A stretch of 12,228 nt of DNA, from contig JADNRV010000821.1 of assembly GCA_015499995.1 (NCBI GenBank), positions 1 through 12,228 of the forward strand, written 5' to 3'. The first letter of the stretch is position 1. Each line of letters begins with the position of its first letter. Below the pieces are notes generated by a model. The model saw only the letters and a list, made by a program, of their open reading frames with translations, was not told the origin of the DNA and did not search any database. Source of the DNA: Flammula alnicola (lineage: Eukaryota; Basidiomycota; Agaricomycetes; Agaricales; Strophariaceae). This document shows positions 1 through 9,365 of the stretch, piece by piece. A program made the position numbers and the translations under genes.

Positions 1-703
1 CAACATAATATCTCTATTGTTTGCATATCATCACCTTTTTTAAGCCGTGGATTCTCTGATTCCCTTGTCTCTAATCCAGCTGCATCGGCGCCAGGCGTTC
101 ATTGCAACGTCATTCAAGGATGCGTCTGTCCGGCATGCATATTATTTGATGTTACGTAAGCATATCAAAATCTTGCGGAGCCTCTTGAGCGTTCTTCCGC
201 CAATCCTTGGATTTTTATTTGCGTACAGGCTCTGGGAAGAGCTCTATGTGTGGGCCCGGATCGTCGTGGGTACCTGATCCCTTGAGAAGCAGACCAAATG
301 CAATGTCGGAGATACTAAGTTCTGGTACGTCGATGACTTACATCAAAGTGCCTACAATTCATTAATCAGCATATTGGCAGAACTCGTCAGACACTGCCAA
401 TGGATCTTTCCGGACCTTGTGGAAGAGTGACTGCGGCCGTACGGTTGCTCTGCTTTCCTTATTACGCGGGAGGTATGGGCCACTTTTTTCCTTTGCATTG
501 AACCATGAACTCTTGAAACTTTTCAAGACAGAGCAACAGAAGGGTCCAATGTACACCCGCGATCTGCCATCCGAGTGCTACTCCATGTATTAGTGCGTCC
601 GCTTCTCACGATGCGTTCCTGTATCTAATTTACATTCTTCCCAGATATTCTCGTCTGGTTGCTAGCTTAGTTTCCGGGCAGCAGAGTCTGCTTCTATCAT
701 AAG
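1..703 (+). CDS. Unrecognised multi-exon gene, 3' part, entering from the left edge
   Basis: I do not recognise this product. A chain of candidate exons stays in one frame: 80-155, 230-324, 370-586 and 645-703, ending in TAA. The introns would be 156-229 (GTAAGC...CAG), 325-369 (GTACGT...CAG) and 587-644 (GT...CCAG, with a CTAAT branch site just upstream). The acceptor at 79 follows a pyrimidine-rich stretch, so more exons probably lie to the left. The best coding signal is 370-586, where codons favour C or G in third position (AAG, GAG, CTC, TAC, ACC). It encodes a segment containing GRYGPLFSF and a charged stretch around KLFKTEQQKG. An alternative last intron, 593-681, opens a different frame to about 851, so the true 3' end is uncertain. 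No membrane segment, catalytic motif or known domain was seen. It could be a decayed gene. Inference only. Confidence 0.3.
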
Positions 704-1459
704 CGCTGGAGCTACAATACAGTCACCTTTAGCCTCGGCAATCTCACATTTGAATGCTCAGCACACTGTCAACATGTATTCAATTTGAAGCACGGAATTG
801 CACCATTGATAGGGACCTTGATTTTGATGTCCCCCTGGGATTTTGCATGACGGCTCCATGCCTGGTCAAGGCTTTTCATCCCTTCATCAGCTTCGTTGTC
901 TGAGGCTGGAGCCCTAATGCGACTCAATGTCTGACGAAACCTAATTTTGTCTTTTAGGTATAACAACGCTCGATTGATGATCATTCAAAAAGTTGCGCCG
1001 CGCGCCTCTGAAGGATGTTTTAACCCACGGTAAGTATTTAAAATATGCAGTATAACCACCTCAGCGTTGTGAGAAGTGTTTTGGATTTCGGATTTATGGT
1101 TGAAGCTTTAACCACGAACGAGAGAAGACTGCTAATTTCCTGGTGCGCAATCGGTTTGATTATCTTTCGAATTTTAGAATGAAACTAACATCGAATTATA
1201 AACACAAAGGATACATGATATAGTTTCGGTCATACAGTGAGGTATTGTAGTAGGAGGATTTGGCACAACAGATGTAGCGATGATCTCCGTTGTCTATGGC
1301 ATATCCCTTCAAAAATAGTGACGTGAAAAAAGGGGGGCATTTTGGGTCAGGTCCCACGTCGTACGTCCGCTACACATTCACGACATCCCCACAATTTGAC
1401 AACTCTGAGACCAACTTATTAAACCTTTTTTTATTTATTTACACAGAACCAACAGCGTG
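704..1459. other. Intergenic or decayed coding stretch, no defensible gene
   Basis: Several short open stretches on the plus strand have coding-like codon use: 671-851 in one frame, about 757-903 in another, and 959-1029 followed by a strong donor GTAAGT at 1030. A good acceptor (CCTAATTTTGTCTTTTAG) ends at 957. I could not join them into one frame with certainty. A minus-strand open frame at 769-984 resembles nothing I know. From about 1035 to 1459 the sequence is AT-richer and featureless, and is probably upstream sequence of the next gene. Confidence 0.4.
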
Positions 1460-1466
1460 TATAAAA
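1460..1466 (+). promoter_or_regulatory. TATA box of the membrane-protein gene
   Basis: TATAAAA lies 67 bases upstream of the chosen ATG at 1533. The spacing suits transcription starting near 1490 with a leader of about 40 bases. It is the reason for preferring the ATG at 1533 over the in-frame ATG at 1290, which would lie upstream of the transcript. Confidence 0.5.
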
Positions 1467-1532
1467 TGCGATAGAGCAAGGAACCTTTCCAGGTCCAGAA
1501 GATCCTCCAAGTCAAAAGATCCTCTAAGTGCA

Positions 1533-2861
1533 ATGGCTCTTCCACCAGATCAGGACGTCGCATCCATCTTCGTCGGCGCTCTCTTCTATGGACTGTATCT
1601 TGCGACTCTCTTTCACTGCATTCGATGGCTTGTATTCATAGATGAAGGCTGGAGGATCCGTAAGAAGATCAGCTGGACCATGCTGATCGTGACCCTCACT
1701 CTTTGGGTGCTTTCGACTATCTCCCGGGCGCTTGAGCTTCGAAACACTATGGTTCAAGTTGTGAGCGAAAGCAAACCAAAACCTCCTCCTCCTCCTTCGG
1801 GTGACATTGGGTCTACTACCACGCTTCCTTGGATGGCTGTTGTCATTGTAAGTGCCTGCAAAAATATTTTTAATATAATCGGAAATCTAATGTGCGTTTT
1901 AGTGTACGAATGCCAACGTATCGACGCTCCTCGCAGACGCCGTCCTGGTACGTACTCAACTACGCGTCTACACGTTTAAATGTTACCTAACACCGTCGTT
2001 TTAAAGATTTACCGTTGCTGGATTATCTACGAGAAATCTCGCCGTGTCGTTGTATTCCCGATTTCTTATGGTTTGGGGGCGTTATGCTCACGGCCCTTCA
2101 AGCCTACTGGCAAATCGTCCAGAGTGCCTCGATACTAAAAGCATGGCAGCCCATCAACATGACGGTTGGCCCAGGAACCATCTTAACGCCTTTTTGGGGC
2201 TCCACGATTATCTTGAACGGCTACTCGACATGTAAGTTTATTGAACAACGCCCTCTTTAATTTCATTTCCAAGCAAGTTGCTGACCGTTGGTTTTCCTGT
2301 TTGATAAAATCCAGTCATGATTGTCCGCCGGATCTATCTTGTCGCGAAAGCGTCTAAAGCCAGCAGCTCGGCACACCAGCTTAGATTTACCATGCGTATT
2401 CTGATTGAGTCGGGTTTCCTGTATCTCGCCACAGCCATAGCCCACTTTGTCGTCTGGTGGACCCCCAACGCCTTTGCCATTTCCGTGATTTCTGGCATTG
2501 TAAGTGCTCAACGTTTGTGATTTTGTATGCTTTGATGTTCACGTACACTCGACGTACCCGCCAGAATCTCTCGGTTACCGGCATCGCCTTTAACCTCATC
2601 CTGATTCGTGCAGCTCAGGGCCGCGTCGAAGAGGCGAAGGCGGCCGACATAGGTCCCATGTCGGCTCTTAATTTTCAAAGTGCCCATATAAAGACTCCCG
2701 CTGGACAGTTTGTCACTACCACACTAGATATTCGGGGGACCATTCGGGCGCCACAATGCATGGCACTGGGTCCATCACTGATTCAATCTCTTCGGCTGTC
2801 TGAGCTTGAGTGTCCACAATGTATATATATAAAGTGCGTGAGTACAGTATGGCGTTCCTAG
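1533..2861 (+). CDS. Agaricomycete-type seven-helix membrane protein, frameshifted in exon 3
   Basis: This looks like a multi-pass membrane protein of a lineage-expanded fungal type with no known function; a receptor-like role is only a guess. Exons are 1533-1847, 1903-1947, 2007-2231, 2315-2499 and 2565-2861. All introns are GT-AG with GTAAGT or GTACGT donors. Residues about 12-36 and 46-65 are the first helices. A five-proline run (residues 84-88) sits in the following loop, and later exons give further helices (around LTALQAYWQIV and ESGFLYLATAIAHFVVWW). After residue 139 the frame breaks: exon 3 enters in one frame (IYRCWIIYEKSRRVVVFPI) and leaves in another (LWFGGVMLTALQ). One extra T in the T run at 2062-2064 would restore a 355-residue protein and make the exon total divisible by three. 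As written, translation stops at TAA 2136-2138, giving 163 residues. It is either a recent pseudogene or a sequencing error. Confidence 0.75.
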
Positions 2862-3478
2862 TTCGAAGTGAAACTAACAAGATAATTTTTATTCAGATAA
2901 TTTCTTCCACTGTTCTAAGGATATTGTCCCCTTTCGTTGACTTTCCACATTGCATGTTAACTTGCTAATGGAGTAAAGGCTCATTCTATGCTTTTACTTG
3001 TCGTTCTCATTTCAGAAATAAAATAACATATATGTAGTGTTTATGCGACCTGCTAGTAGAGACCTATTATTCAGACTGGGGTTGGGTAGGAGGAGTTTTA
3101 ACAGGAGGAGTTTGCCTGGCGCAACTACCTTCATCTAATCTAATCTTATCTACAACTACATACCATTGAAAATGGCTCTCGCTTGCTTTCCTCCCTCCGA
3201 TGCAAAGTATCACCAAGTTGTAATATTCCGGTACTGTTGATGGTGAACTTTATCTATTGTTAATTGCCTGACTTCCCGGGCCAGCATCACAAATGGCAGT
3301 ACTATGTAGTGCGCAGTGATGATTTCCGTCGTTTCAGAGGACTTGCCATTTTTGGACGACACGTCAATTGGAAATGACAATGCACTGTGGTGTTGTTTCT
3401 CTAACTCCATCTTACAAGTTTCTTGTCTTTCGTCTTTCAAACTCTTTATAGTTGACGACGAGTCGAAGGACGACTCTA
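2862..3478. other. Intergenic region between membrane-protein gene and PMT4
   Basis: The first part is presumably the 3' untranslated region of the upstream gene; an AATAAA lies at 3017-3022, about 155 bases after its stop. A short direct repeat (AGGAGGAGTTT at 3088-3098 and 3103-3113) and an ATCTA-like microrepeat near 3134-3150 follow. The last 60 bases before PMT4 are pyrimidine-rich (TTTCTTGTCTTTCGTCTTTC), as is common in fungal housekeeping promoters. No clear TATA box and no gene were seen. Confidence 0.5.
3088..3113. repeat. Short direct repeat, 11 nt twice
   Basis: AGGAGGAGTTT occurs at 3088-3098 and again at 3103-3113, four bases apart. It lies in the PMT4 upstream region. It could be a slippage product or a paired factor site; nothing distinguishes these. 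Confidence 0.5.
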
Positions 3479-6400
3479 ATGTCTGGCAACTTCAGAGCTA
3501 GACGTCCTGCTTCCCCACCGCCAGGGGCTTCATATCCCGCACCGACGTCACAACGATTTCCCCATCCTCGGGATGACCACTTGGATGCAGACGAACGAAG
3601 AGCAGCAGCATCGAAAGGATTTGCGCCAGGGAGAACAAAGAGCTACCCGTCAGGAGGATTGGACATTACATCTGGAGAGTGGAAGTTGTTGTTCGTCATA
3701 GTACTGGTCGCCAGCGGCGTGCGTCTGTTTCGGTTATCGAAACCCAATAGCGTTGTGTGAGTTGCTTTCAAGTCTGTTTGTATTGCGCGCCTTTTCTGAA
3801 CTTTTGGTAATCGGTAGCTTTGATGAAGTACATTTTGGAAAGTTTGCATCCAGATACATCAAGACACAATACTTTGTCGATGTACATCCGCCTCTTGCCA
3901 AGCTCCTAATCACGCTTGCCGCCTTTGTGTTCGGATATGATGGGCAGTTTGACTTCAAAGATATCGGAAAGTGAGTGTCTTCAATTCGTTGCTCTTTCAA
4001 ACTTTGACGTTCCACAGAATCTACGACCATGTGCCATACGTTGCAATGCGTATGCTGCCAGCAACACTGGGTGTTGCAACTGTTCCTCTCGCCTACCTCA
4101 CTCTTCGCGCACTAGACTGCCGCGCGACCACCGCTCTTTTAGCTTCTCTTTTTATAACATTCGAAAATGGAATGATCACACAGTCACGGCATATTCTTCT
4201 CGACTCGCCACTCATTTTCTTCACTGCTCTTACTACATTCCTATGGTGCGGTTTCTGCAATGAAGATAAACACCAACCCTTTACCTCATCGTGGTGGACA
4301 TGGCTAACACTCTCTGGACTTTCCCTCGGTGCAGTCGTCAGCTGCAAATGGGTAGGTCTCTTCACCATTGCGACAATCGGTGTCAGCACACTCTACCAGC
4401 TGTGGAATCTTCTTGGCGACCTCCGCGTCCCGCCCCGTCTATTTGTCCGGCATTTTATTGCAAGGGCCCTCTGCTTGATTGTCGTACCCATACTTTTCTA
4501 CATGGCCATGTTCCAAATCCACTTCTTAATTCTCGAGAATTCGGGAGAGGGTGACGGGTTTATGAGCTCAGAATTCCAGCACACGTTGGGAGGACGTGGC
4601 ATGGCTGACACGTTTGCTGGTACGCTTTCACGACTTTTGCACCGATCATTGATTTTGACGGAATATTGCAGATGTGGCAGTTGGTTCAACGGTTACGCTT
4701 CGTCACGTCAACACGCAGGGTGGATATTTGCACTCGCATGCTCACAGCTATCCTGGTGGCAGTAAACGTCAGTGACGTTCTATTTTGGGGCACATCATCA
4801 ATTTCTGAGCTGGCAATGTTTACAGAGCAACAGATTACCCTCTATCCTCACCGAGACTCCAACAACGACTGGCGCATCTTCAATGCATCTATTGATGGCG
4901 ACACCCACTTCGACTGGCAGAATGAGGATTTGGTATACATTACCCCCTTAATGCGCATCAAGCTCCGCCATGTCATCACCGAAAAGCACCTTCACTCGCA
5001 CGACCACCGACCACCCATCTCTGATGTTGATTTCCAGAATGAAGTTTCGGCATATGGGATGCCTGGATTTGTCGGAGATGCCAACGATGATTGGTTTGTG
5101 GAGATCGAGCACGGAGACAAACGCGACAAGGAATCGACTAAGCGATTGAGGACTCTCAGAACGACGTTCAGGCTGAGACACGCGTTGACTGGATGCTACC
5201 TCTTCTCGCATAAGGTCAAGCTTCCCGAGTGGGGCTTTGAGCAACAGGAAGTCACGTGTAACAAAAACGCTGTCCGCGCCAACTCGTTGTGGTTCATCGA
5301 GACTGCATATCATCCTAAATGTTCGTTGTCTCTGTCCTCTTTCACGAAATGAACATGTAACTGATGTTACTGCTGTAATAGTGCCGGCCACGGCTACAAA
5401 AGTCAACTACAAGCTTCCTGGTTTCCTCGCCAAGTTCTGGGAGCTTCAGCAAGTTATGTGGACTACGAACGCGGGATTGACAGATCGTCATACCTATGAT
5501 TCTCGTCCAGAGTCGTGGCCTACTCTCCGTCGCGGTATTGTAAGTTTACACCTTGAAACCTCGTGGTATACTCTTCTAACACTCGTCGTAGAACTTTTGG
5601 GTGAAAGACCATCGTCAGATCTACTTGATCGGAAACCCCATGGTGTGGTACCTCAGCACTCTCGCTGTCGCTGCCTACGTGGCTGTTCGAGGGTTCTTGA
5701 TCCTACGCGCAAAGAGAGGATACAGAGATTTCGACAACAGTTCGTATTTTCAATCATTGACATTTTCCTCTCACTCAACCCCTTGCTTCCCTACTCTTTT
5801 CAGCCAAAGTCGTCAAATATGACACCTTATGCGGCTTCTTGTTCGTCGGCTGGGTCTTGCACTACTTCCCCTTCTTCTTGATGGGTCGTCAATTGTTCTT
5901 GCACCACTACTTCCCTGCGTTGTACTTCGCCATTCTCTTGTCGTGTTCTATTTTCGACCTCATCACGTCGACACTCCGTCCTCGTGTGCGCTTGCAGATC
6001 GCGGCTGTGCTGATCATCCTTGCTATTTGGAACTTCCAGCATCTTAGCCCGTTGGCGTATGGCAGTGCATGGACAAGAACGAAATGTGAGAAGGCCAAGT
6101 GGTTGAAGACGTGGGATTTCTCTTGGTGAGTGATGAGATCAATATGGACGATTTTTTGCTCATACATTGGCCTGCCCTCCAGCACCGACTTCTACGACAA
6201 TGTAAGTCTCCTTCAAACAATAATAATGCTTGCTGTGTGGTGCTGACTATTTTCCCTTAGTACTCCCAATATGACGGGCTCGGTGCCGCCACGCCTGTGA
6301 AATCTGTTGTTCCCATACGCTCCACTGTAGGCGGGGGTGGACGTGCGCCTATCGTTGTCGAAAACAATAACCCTCAAGGCGCTCCTGCGAACGAACAAAC

Positions 6401-6779
6401 ATCCGCAGTCCTCGGCAAGGCGGAACCAGGACGTGATATCTTCGGAGAGGCCCCCAAGGACATCAAGAGCGATAGCCTCGTCTTCGCTGACCCAGAACCT
6501 GTTAGGGAGGAGAAGGAAATCAGCTCGGTGGTCATGGGACTATCGACAACGGCTGCTGCTGATTCTCAAGTGAGCGAGGCTTCCAAGAGCGAGGCTGCCA
6601 GCGAGAGTCCTCTGGAGAAAACGTCATCGACAGCAGCAGAGAATCCAGCAACAGCAACGGAGAACGAGAAGCAGGAGAGTGCTGTACCTGGAGGTGCTGC
6701 CCCAGTTCCTGGTCCCTTGGCTGAGGCCGAAGTCGAGGCCGAAAAGGTTGCTCAGGAGTTGTTCCCAGAGGCGATCTGA
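3479..6779 (+). CDS. PMT4: Dolichyl-phosphate-mannose protein mannosyltransferase, PMT4 type
   Basis: This ER membrane enzyme transfers mannose from dolichyl-phosphate mannose to Ser/Thr of secretory and membrane proteins (family GT39). Exons: 3479-3756, 3818-3970, 4018-4619, 4672-4767, 4826-5320, 5382-5539, 5592-5739, 5804-6125, 6183-6201, 6261-6779; total 2790 nt, 929 residues, every junction in frame. Residues 1-68 are a cytosolic tail and 69-86 the first helix. FDEVHFGKF at 94-102 carries the conserved Asp-Glu pair (D95-E96) needed for catalysis in the family. [11 protein letters not shown] at 198-208 and the [15 protein letters not shown] segment favour PMT4 over PMT1 or PMT2. Three MIR repeats follow, each with an LRH...SH core, at about 354-367, 423-435 and 493-505. 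C-terminal helices fill about 600-740. From about 770 there is an Ala/Glu/Ser-rich tail of some 150 residues, probably cytosolic. The ATG at 3479 is the first in frame. The PMT4 subtype rests on recalled motifs. Confidence 0.93.
6183..6201 (+). other. 19-nt micro-exon of PMT4
   Basis: Exon 9 of PMT4 is only 19 bases, flanked by CTCCAG and GTAAGT. With the last bases of exon 8 it encodes SCTDFYDN, matching the D-F-Y-D-N-Y motif that closes the conserved region of PMT4 proteins. Skipping it would shift the frame of the whole C-terminal tail. Confidence 0.85.
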
Positions 6780-7526
6780 AAAAAGTAATTCTGTACAACG
6801 GTTATAGTGCGTGGACCAATGACCATATAGTATTTATTAATACACCGATCGATATCTTATCTCGTGGGTGGATCAGCGCGTCGGTTGCCGAATGTTTTTG
6901 GACGCCGGCCTTTTTACGCTTGAACTGCTCTCACTGTTGCTATCGCAAAATCGCCAATCTTCAGGAATGACGGCGCTCATTTAAAAAAAGCTCAAATTTT
7001 GTTATTCCCAATTGCAACTTTTCTCATGCTTTCAAGCAGTCCTGACTTCAGTCTCCCTAGCCAGGCAACCGAGGTTGGGCGTTTGTCGCGGACATTCATG
7101 AACTTATTGAAGCAGGTGAGCTTTTCTGAAGATATGAATCTCAACTGAACGCCCTATTACACTTTAATGATAAATATCGATAAATGTTGGACTGGACTTC
7201 GGACAAGCCAGTCGCGGTCAGTTGCCTAGAGCTTTCACCCACATTCCGCTGTATCACGCGGTCTGTGGGCACTGGGCCCCCTTGTTGCAGGGGGGACGCG
7301 ATCAAAATCTGCGTCAAAACCTACCCGATTTATAAGCGTCATATCAGATATGTATGTCATTTCAAAAAATTTATGGCCGAATAATATTGGCATTCAACTT
7401 GACGCTTGGAGCTAGTTTGGAGCGGTCTCAGCGGAGGCAGGCGGAGGCCGAGAGCGTTTGTGTAAGAATCAAAGAAGAATGGTCCTAATACATATATAGA
7501 GCCGACGAAACCATTTGTCCCTCGCG
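6780..7526. other. Intergenic region between PMT4 and the DUF6533 gene
   Basis: It starts with the presumed PMT4 3' untranslated region, AT-rich around 6825-6860, with no AATAAA seen. A possible small two-exon open frame lies at 7026-7115 plus 7222-7335. It reads well codon by codon but has no recognisable product, so it is not called a gene. An eight-base direct repeat, GCGGAGGC, occurs at 7431 and 7441. The last 40 bases hold a TATA-like motif. Confidence 0.4.
7493..7499 (+). promoter_or_regulatory. TATA-like motif upstream of the DUF6533 gene
   Basis: TATATAG lies 34 bases before the ATG at 7527. If it is the working TATA box, the leader would be only a few bases long, so it may be accidental. 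Confidence 0.3.
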
Positions 7527-9174
7527 ATGTCTTCCTCTCCAGAACTTGATGCTCTTGTCAGCGGGGTCCATCATCTGTGAGTCCAGCTTGAATTGCTCGC
7601 AGCGTACGTTGGTGACATGTCCTTCGCTTTGTTTCTTCAGCCTGGCCGGGAAATATTTCCAGCTGGCGGCATTCGTTATGTTGATTTATGATCACATTTT
7701 GACCTTCCCTCTTGAGGTATGTCCTCACTGCGACTTTGCCTGAAAAGGAACTTGCTGAGCGGCTTCTAGGTCGACCGGATTTGGAGACGGAAGTTTTCCG
7801 GCGCTACCCTTCTATTCCTCACCAACCGATACGTTACTCCACTGCAATTCATAATCATCCTCGATGGTGAGAAGCTTTTCGACTCTCCACCAGCTAACAA
7901 TATCATGTAATTTTCGGGAAAAACAGCCTTTCATGATCCAAGATGGACGAAGAGCGCGTGAGTGAACCCTCGCGTACTCGACTTGCGATGTGATTCACTG
8001 AAAGCAATATAGGTGCAATAACTTCGTGGTGTTTGAAGGGGCTTCAACAGTCGCCTTGGTGGCAGGTACGTCCTAATTTTATGAGACGTTACTTATGGAT
8101 ATTTACCTTTGAGTCATTTTCAGTTTGCCAACGTATGTTGTCTAGTCTTGCATCTGTGAACGTATTTCAGAGATCTTTACAACCACCAGTTATCATGATT
8201 CTTCGTGTCTACGCTCTTTACAATCGCTCTTTATCCATCCTTATATTTTTGATGGTACTCTGGGCCACACAAATTGCCATGTCCGCAGTGGGGTTGCATC
8301 AAGGATTTGGTGAGTTACTTGCAAAATGATACCCTCTGGAAGTTCAATTAATATATAACTCTGCAGCCGTTCCCCTTCCTCCTACGCTAATAGGTAATCA
8401 CGCCCCCAAATCACATAGGTCTCATTCACACTGACCCATGCTTAATCAAGGGTGCATCCTGACGGGCAGTAGTCCAATATTTCGTGAGTTTATTTGCCTC
8501 GTTGGACCGCATCGAGTAGACTGCTGACAGCATAGCTCTTAATACATATAGCATCAGTATGGGTCACTCCACTAGCAACAGACACCTCTATTTTCGCCTT
8601 GACACTGTGGCGCACTCGCCAATATCTCCGTGATTCTGGGGTGACTCCGTTAGCTCCTTTTCATTTCTATTTTGCCATCAGGCGACCAACTAAAATGTTA
8701 ATTTGGCTCAGAACAATGCACATTTTTATTCGCGATGGATTCTTCTACTTTCTAGCGATTTTCGTGGCCAACTTGATGAATACCCTCATATACTTTGTTA
8801 GTCCCAATCGTCTGACAGCTTGGTGGTTTCATCGACTGATTCAATGCATCACCTAGTTGTCTCCGGCTGACCTGAAGGCAGTAGGAGCATCGTTTAGCCA
8901 GCTGATAACCGCAGTCATGGTCTCACGTCTCGTTCTGAATCTTCGTTATGGCTCTTCGTTCGAGGACGTGACACCAACAGAGGCATCAGGATTTGAATAC
9001 GTACAAAGTCGGGGAAGATATCGTGAGCAGTCATTTTTGACAAGGACGATTGGGAATCTGGGTGAGGATTTGGGCGCTTCCACCACTGACGATCTCAGAG
9101 CAGAGAAGTTCGAGATCCCGCTGACGAGCATGGCCTTGAGACGGCAACTCGATACTATACCGGTCCATGTTTAA
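7527..9174 (+). CDS. DUF6533 domain seven-helix membrane protein
   Basis: This is a fungal integral membrane protein of the DUF6533 type, of unknown function; the serpentine layout suggests but does not prove a receptor role. Exons: 7527-7576, 7641-7716, 7770-7866, 7927-7957, 8013-8065, 8124-8132, 8190-8309, 8367-8393, 8451-8483, 8552-8648, 8712-8796, 8857-9174; total 996 nt, 331 residues, all in frame. The family signature is at residues 33-47: YDHILTFPLEVDRIW. It is followed by a LFLTNRY segment, then CQLIMILRVYALYNR, a GCILTGSS loop, TLWRTRQYLRD, and the paired helices FFYFLAIFVANLMNTLIYF and SQLITAVMVSRLVLNLR. The last 75 or so residues are a polar cytosolic tail. Twelve exons for 331 residues is dense. 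The weakest points are the nine-base sixth exon and the optional intron 8649-8711. It is convergent with the hydrolase gene. Family assignment is strong; function is unknown. Confidence 0.85.
8649..8711 (+). other. Intron that can be retained in frame (DUF6533 gene)
   Basis: This 63-nt stretch (GTTAGC...CTCAG) is read as an intron because splicing gives GVTPTMHIFIRDG, the usual family sequence. It has no in-frame stop and its length is a multiple of three. Retention would insert 21 residues in a cytosolic loop without breaking the protein. Confidence 0.6.
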
Positions 9175-9365
9175 TGATACCCTGTAATTTTGTCTGGCAA
9201 TTGAGTGCCAATGTCCCTGCTCTACGACAGCTATCAGCTGATAAAAAATACGAGGTTCCGAATACTTCATTTGATGTACCTCGATGTATCTATAGACTAG
9301 TGCGTAGTTAGAAGTCTCAATAAATCCAAAATACCGGAATCTTAAGTGCTCGCTCTGACTTTCGG
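9175..9365. other. Short convergent intergenic region
   Basis: The stop codons of the DUF6533 gene (plus) and the hydrolase gene (minus) are 191 bases apart, so the two 3' untranslated regions probably lie close together or overlap. An AATAAA on the plus strand at 9319-9324 may be the polyadenylation signal of the DUF6533 gene. None was seen on the minus strand. Confidence 0.5.

Noticed and set aside
362..556. Minus-strand open frame of 64 codons
   Set aside because: It is opposite the better coding plus-strand exon 370-586 and has no recognisable motif.
769..984. Minus-strand open frame of 71 codons
   Set aside because: No known motif, no splice partner, and it overlaps plus-strand stretches with equally good codon use.
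1290..1532. In-frame N-terminal extension of the membrane protein from an ATG at 1290
   Set aside because: It lies upstream of the TATA box at 1460, has low-complexity non-membrane sequence, and the protein from 1533 has the expected start for its type.
3210..3440. Minus-strand open frame of 76 codons in the PMT4 promoter region
   Set aside because: Not family-like, no support from codon use, and it sits in upstream sequence of a highly supported gene.
4948..5406. Minus-strand open frame of 152 codons
   Set aside because: It is the shadow of the PMT4 exon coding for the MIR repeats.
7184..7384. Plus-strand open frame of 66 codons
   Set aside because: No motif, and it competes with a better frame at 7222-7335, itself only tentative.
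3479..9174. PMT4 and the flanking membrane-protein genes as one functional cluster
   Set aside because: PMT4 is a general ER enzyme; adjacency alone, with separate promoters, is no evidence that the neighbours are dedicated substrates.
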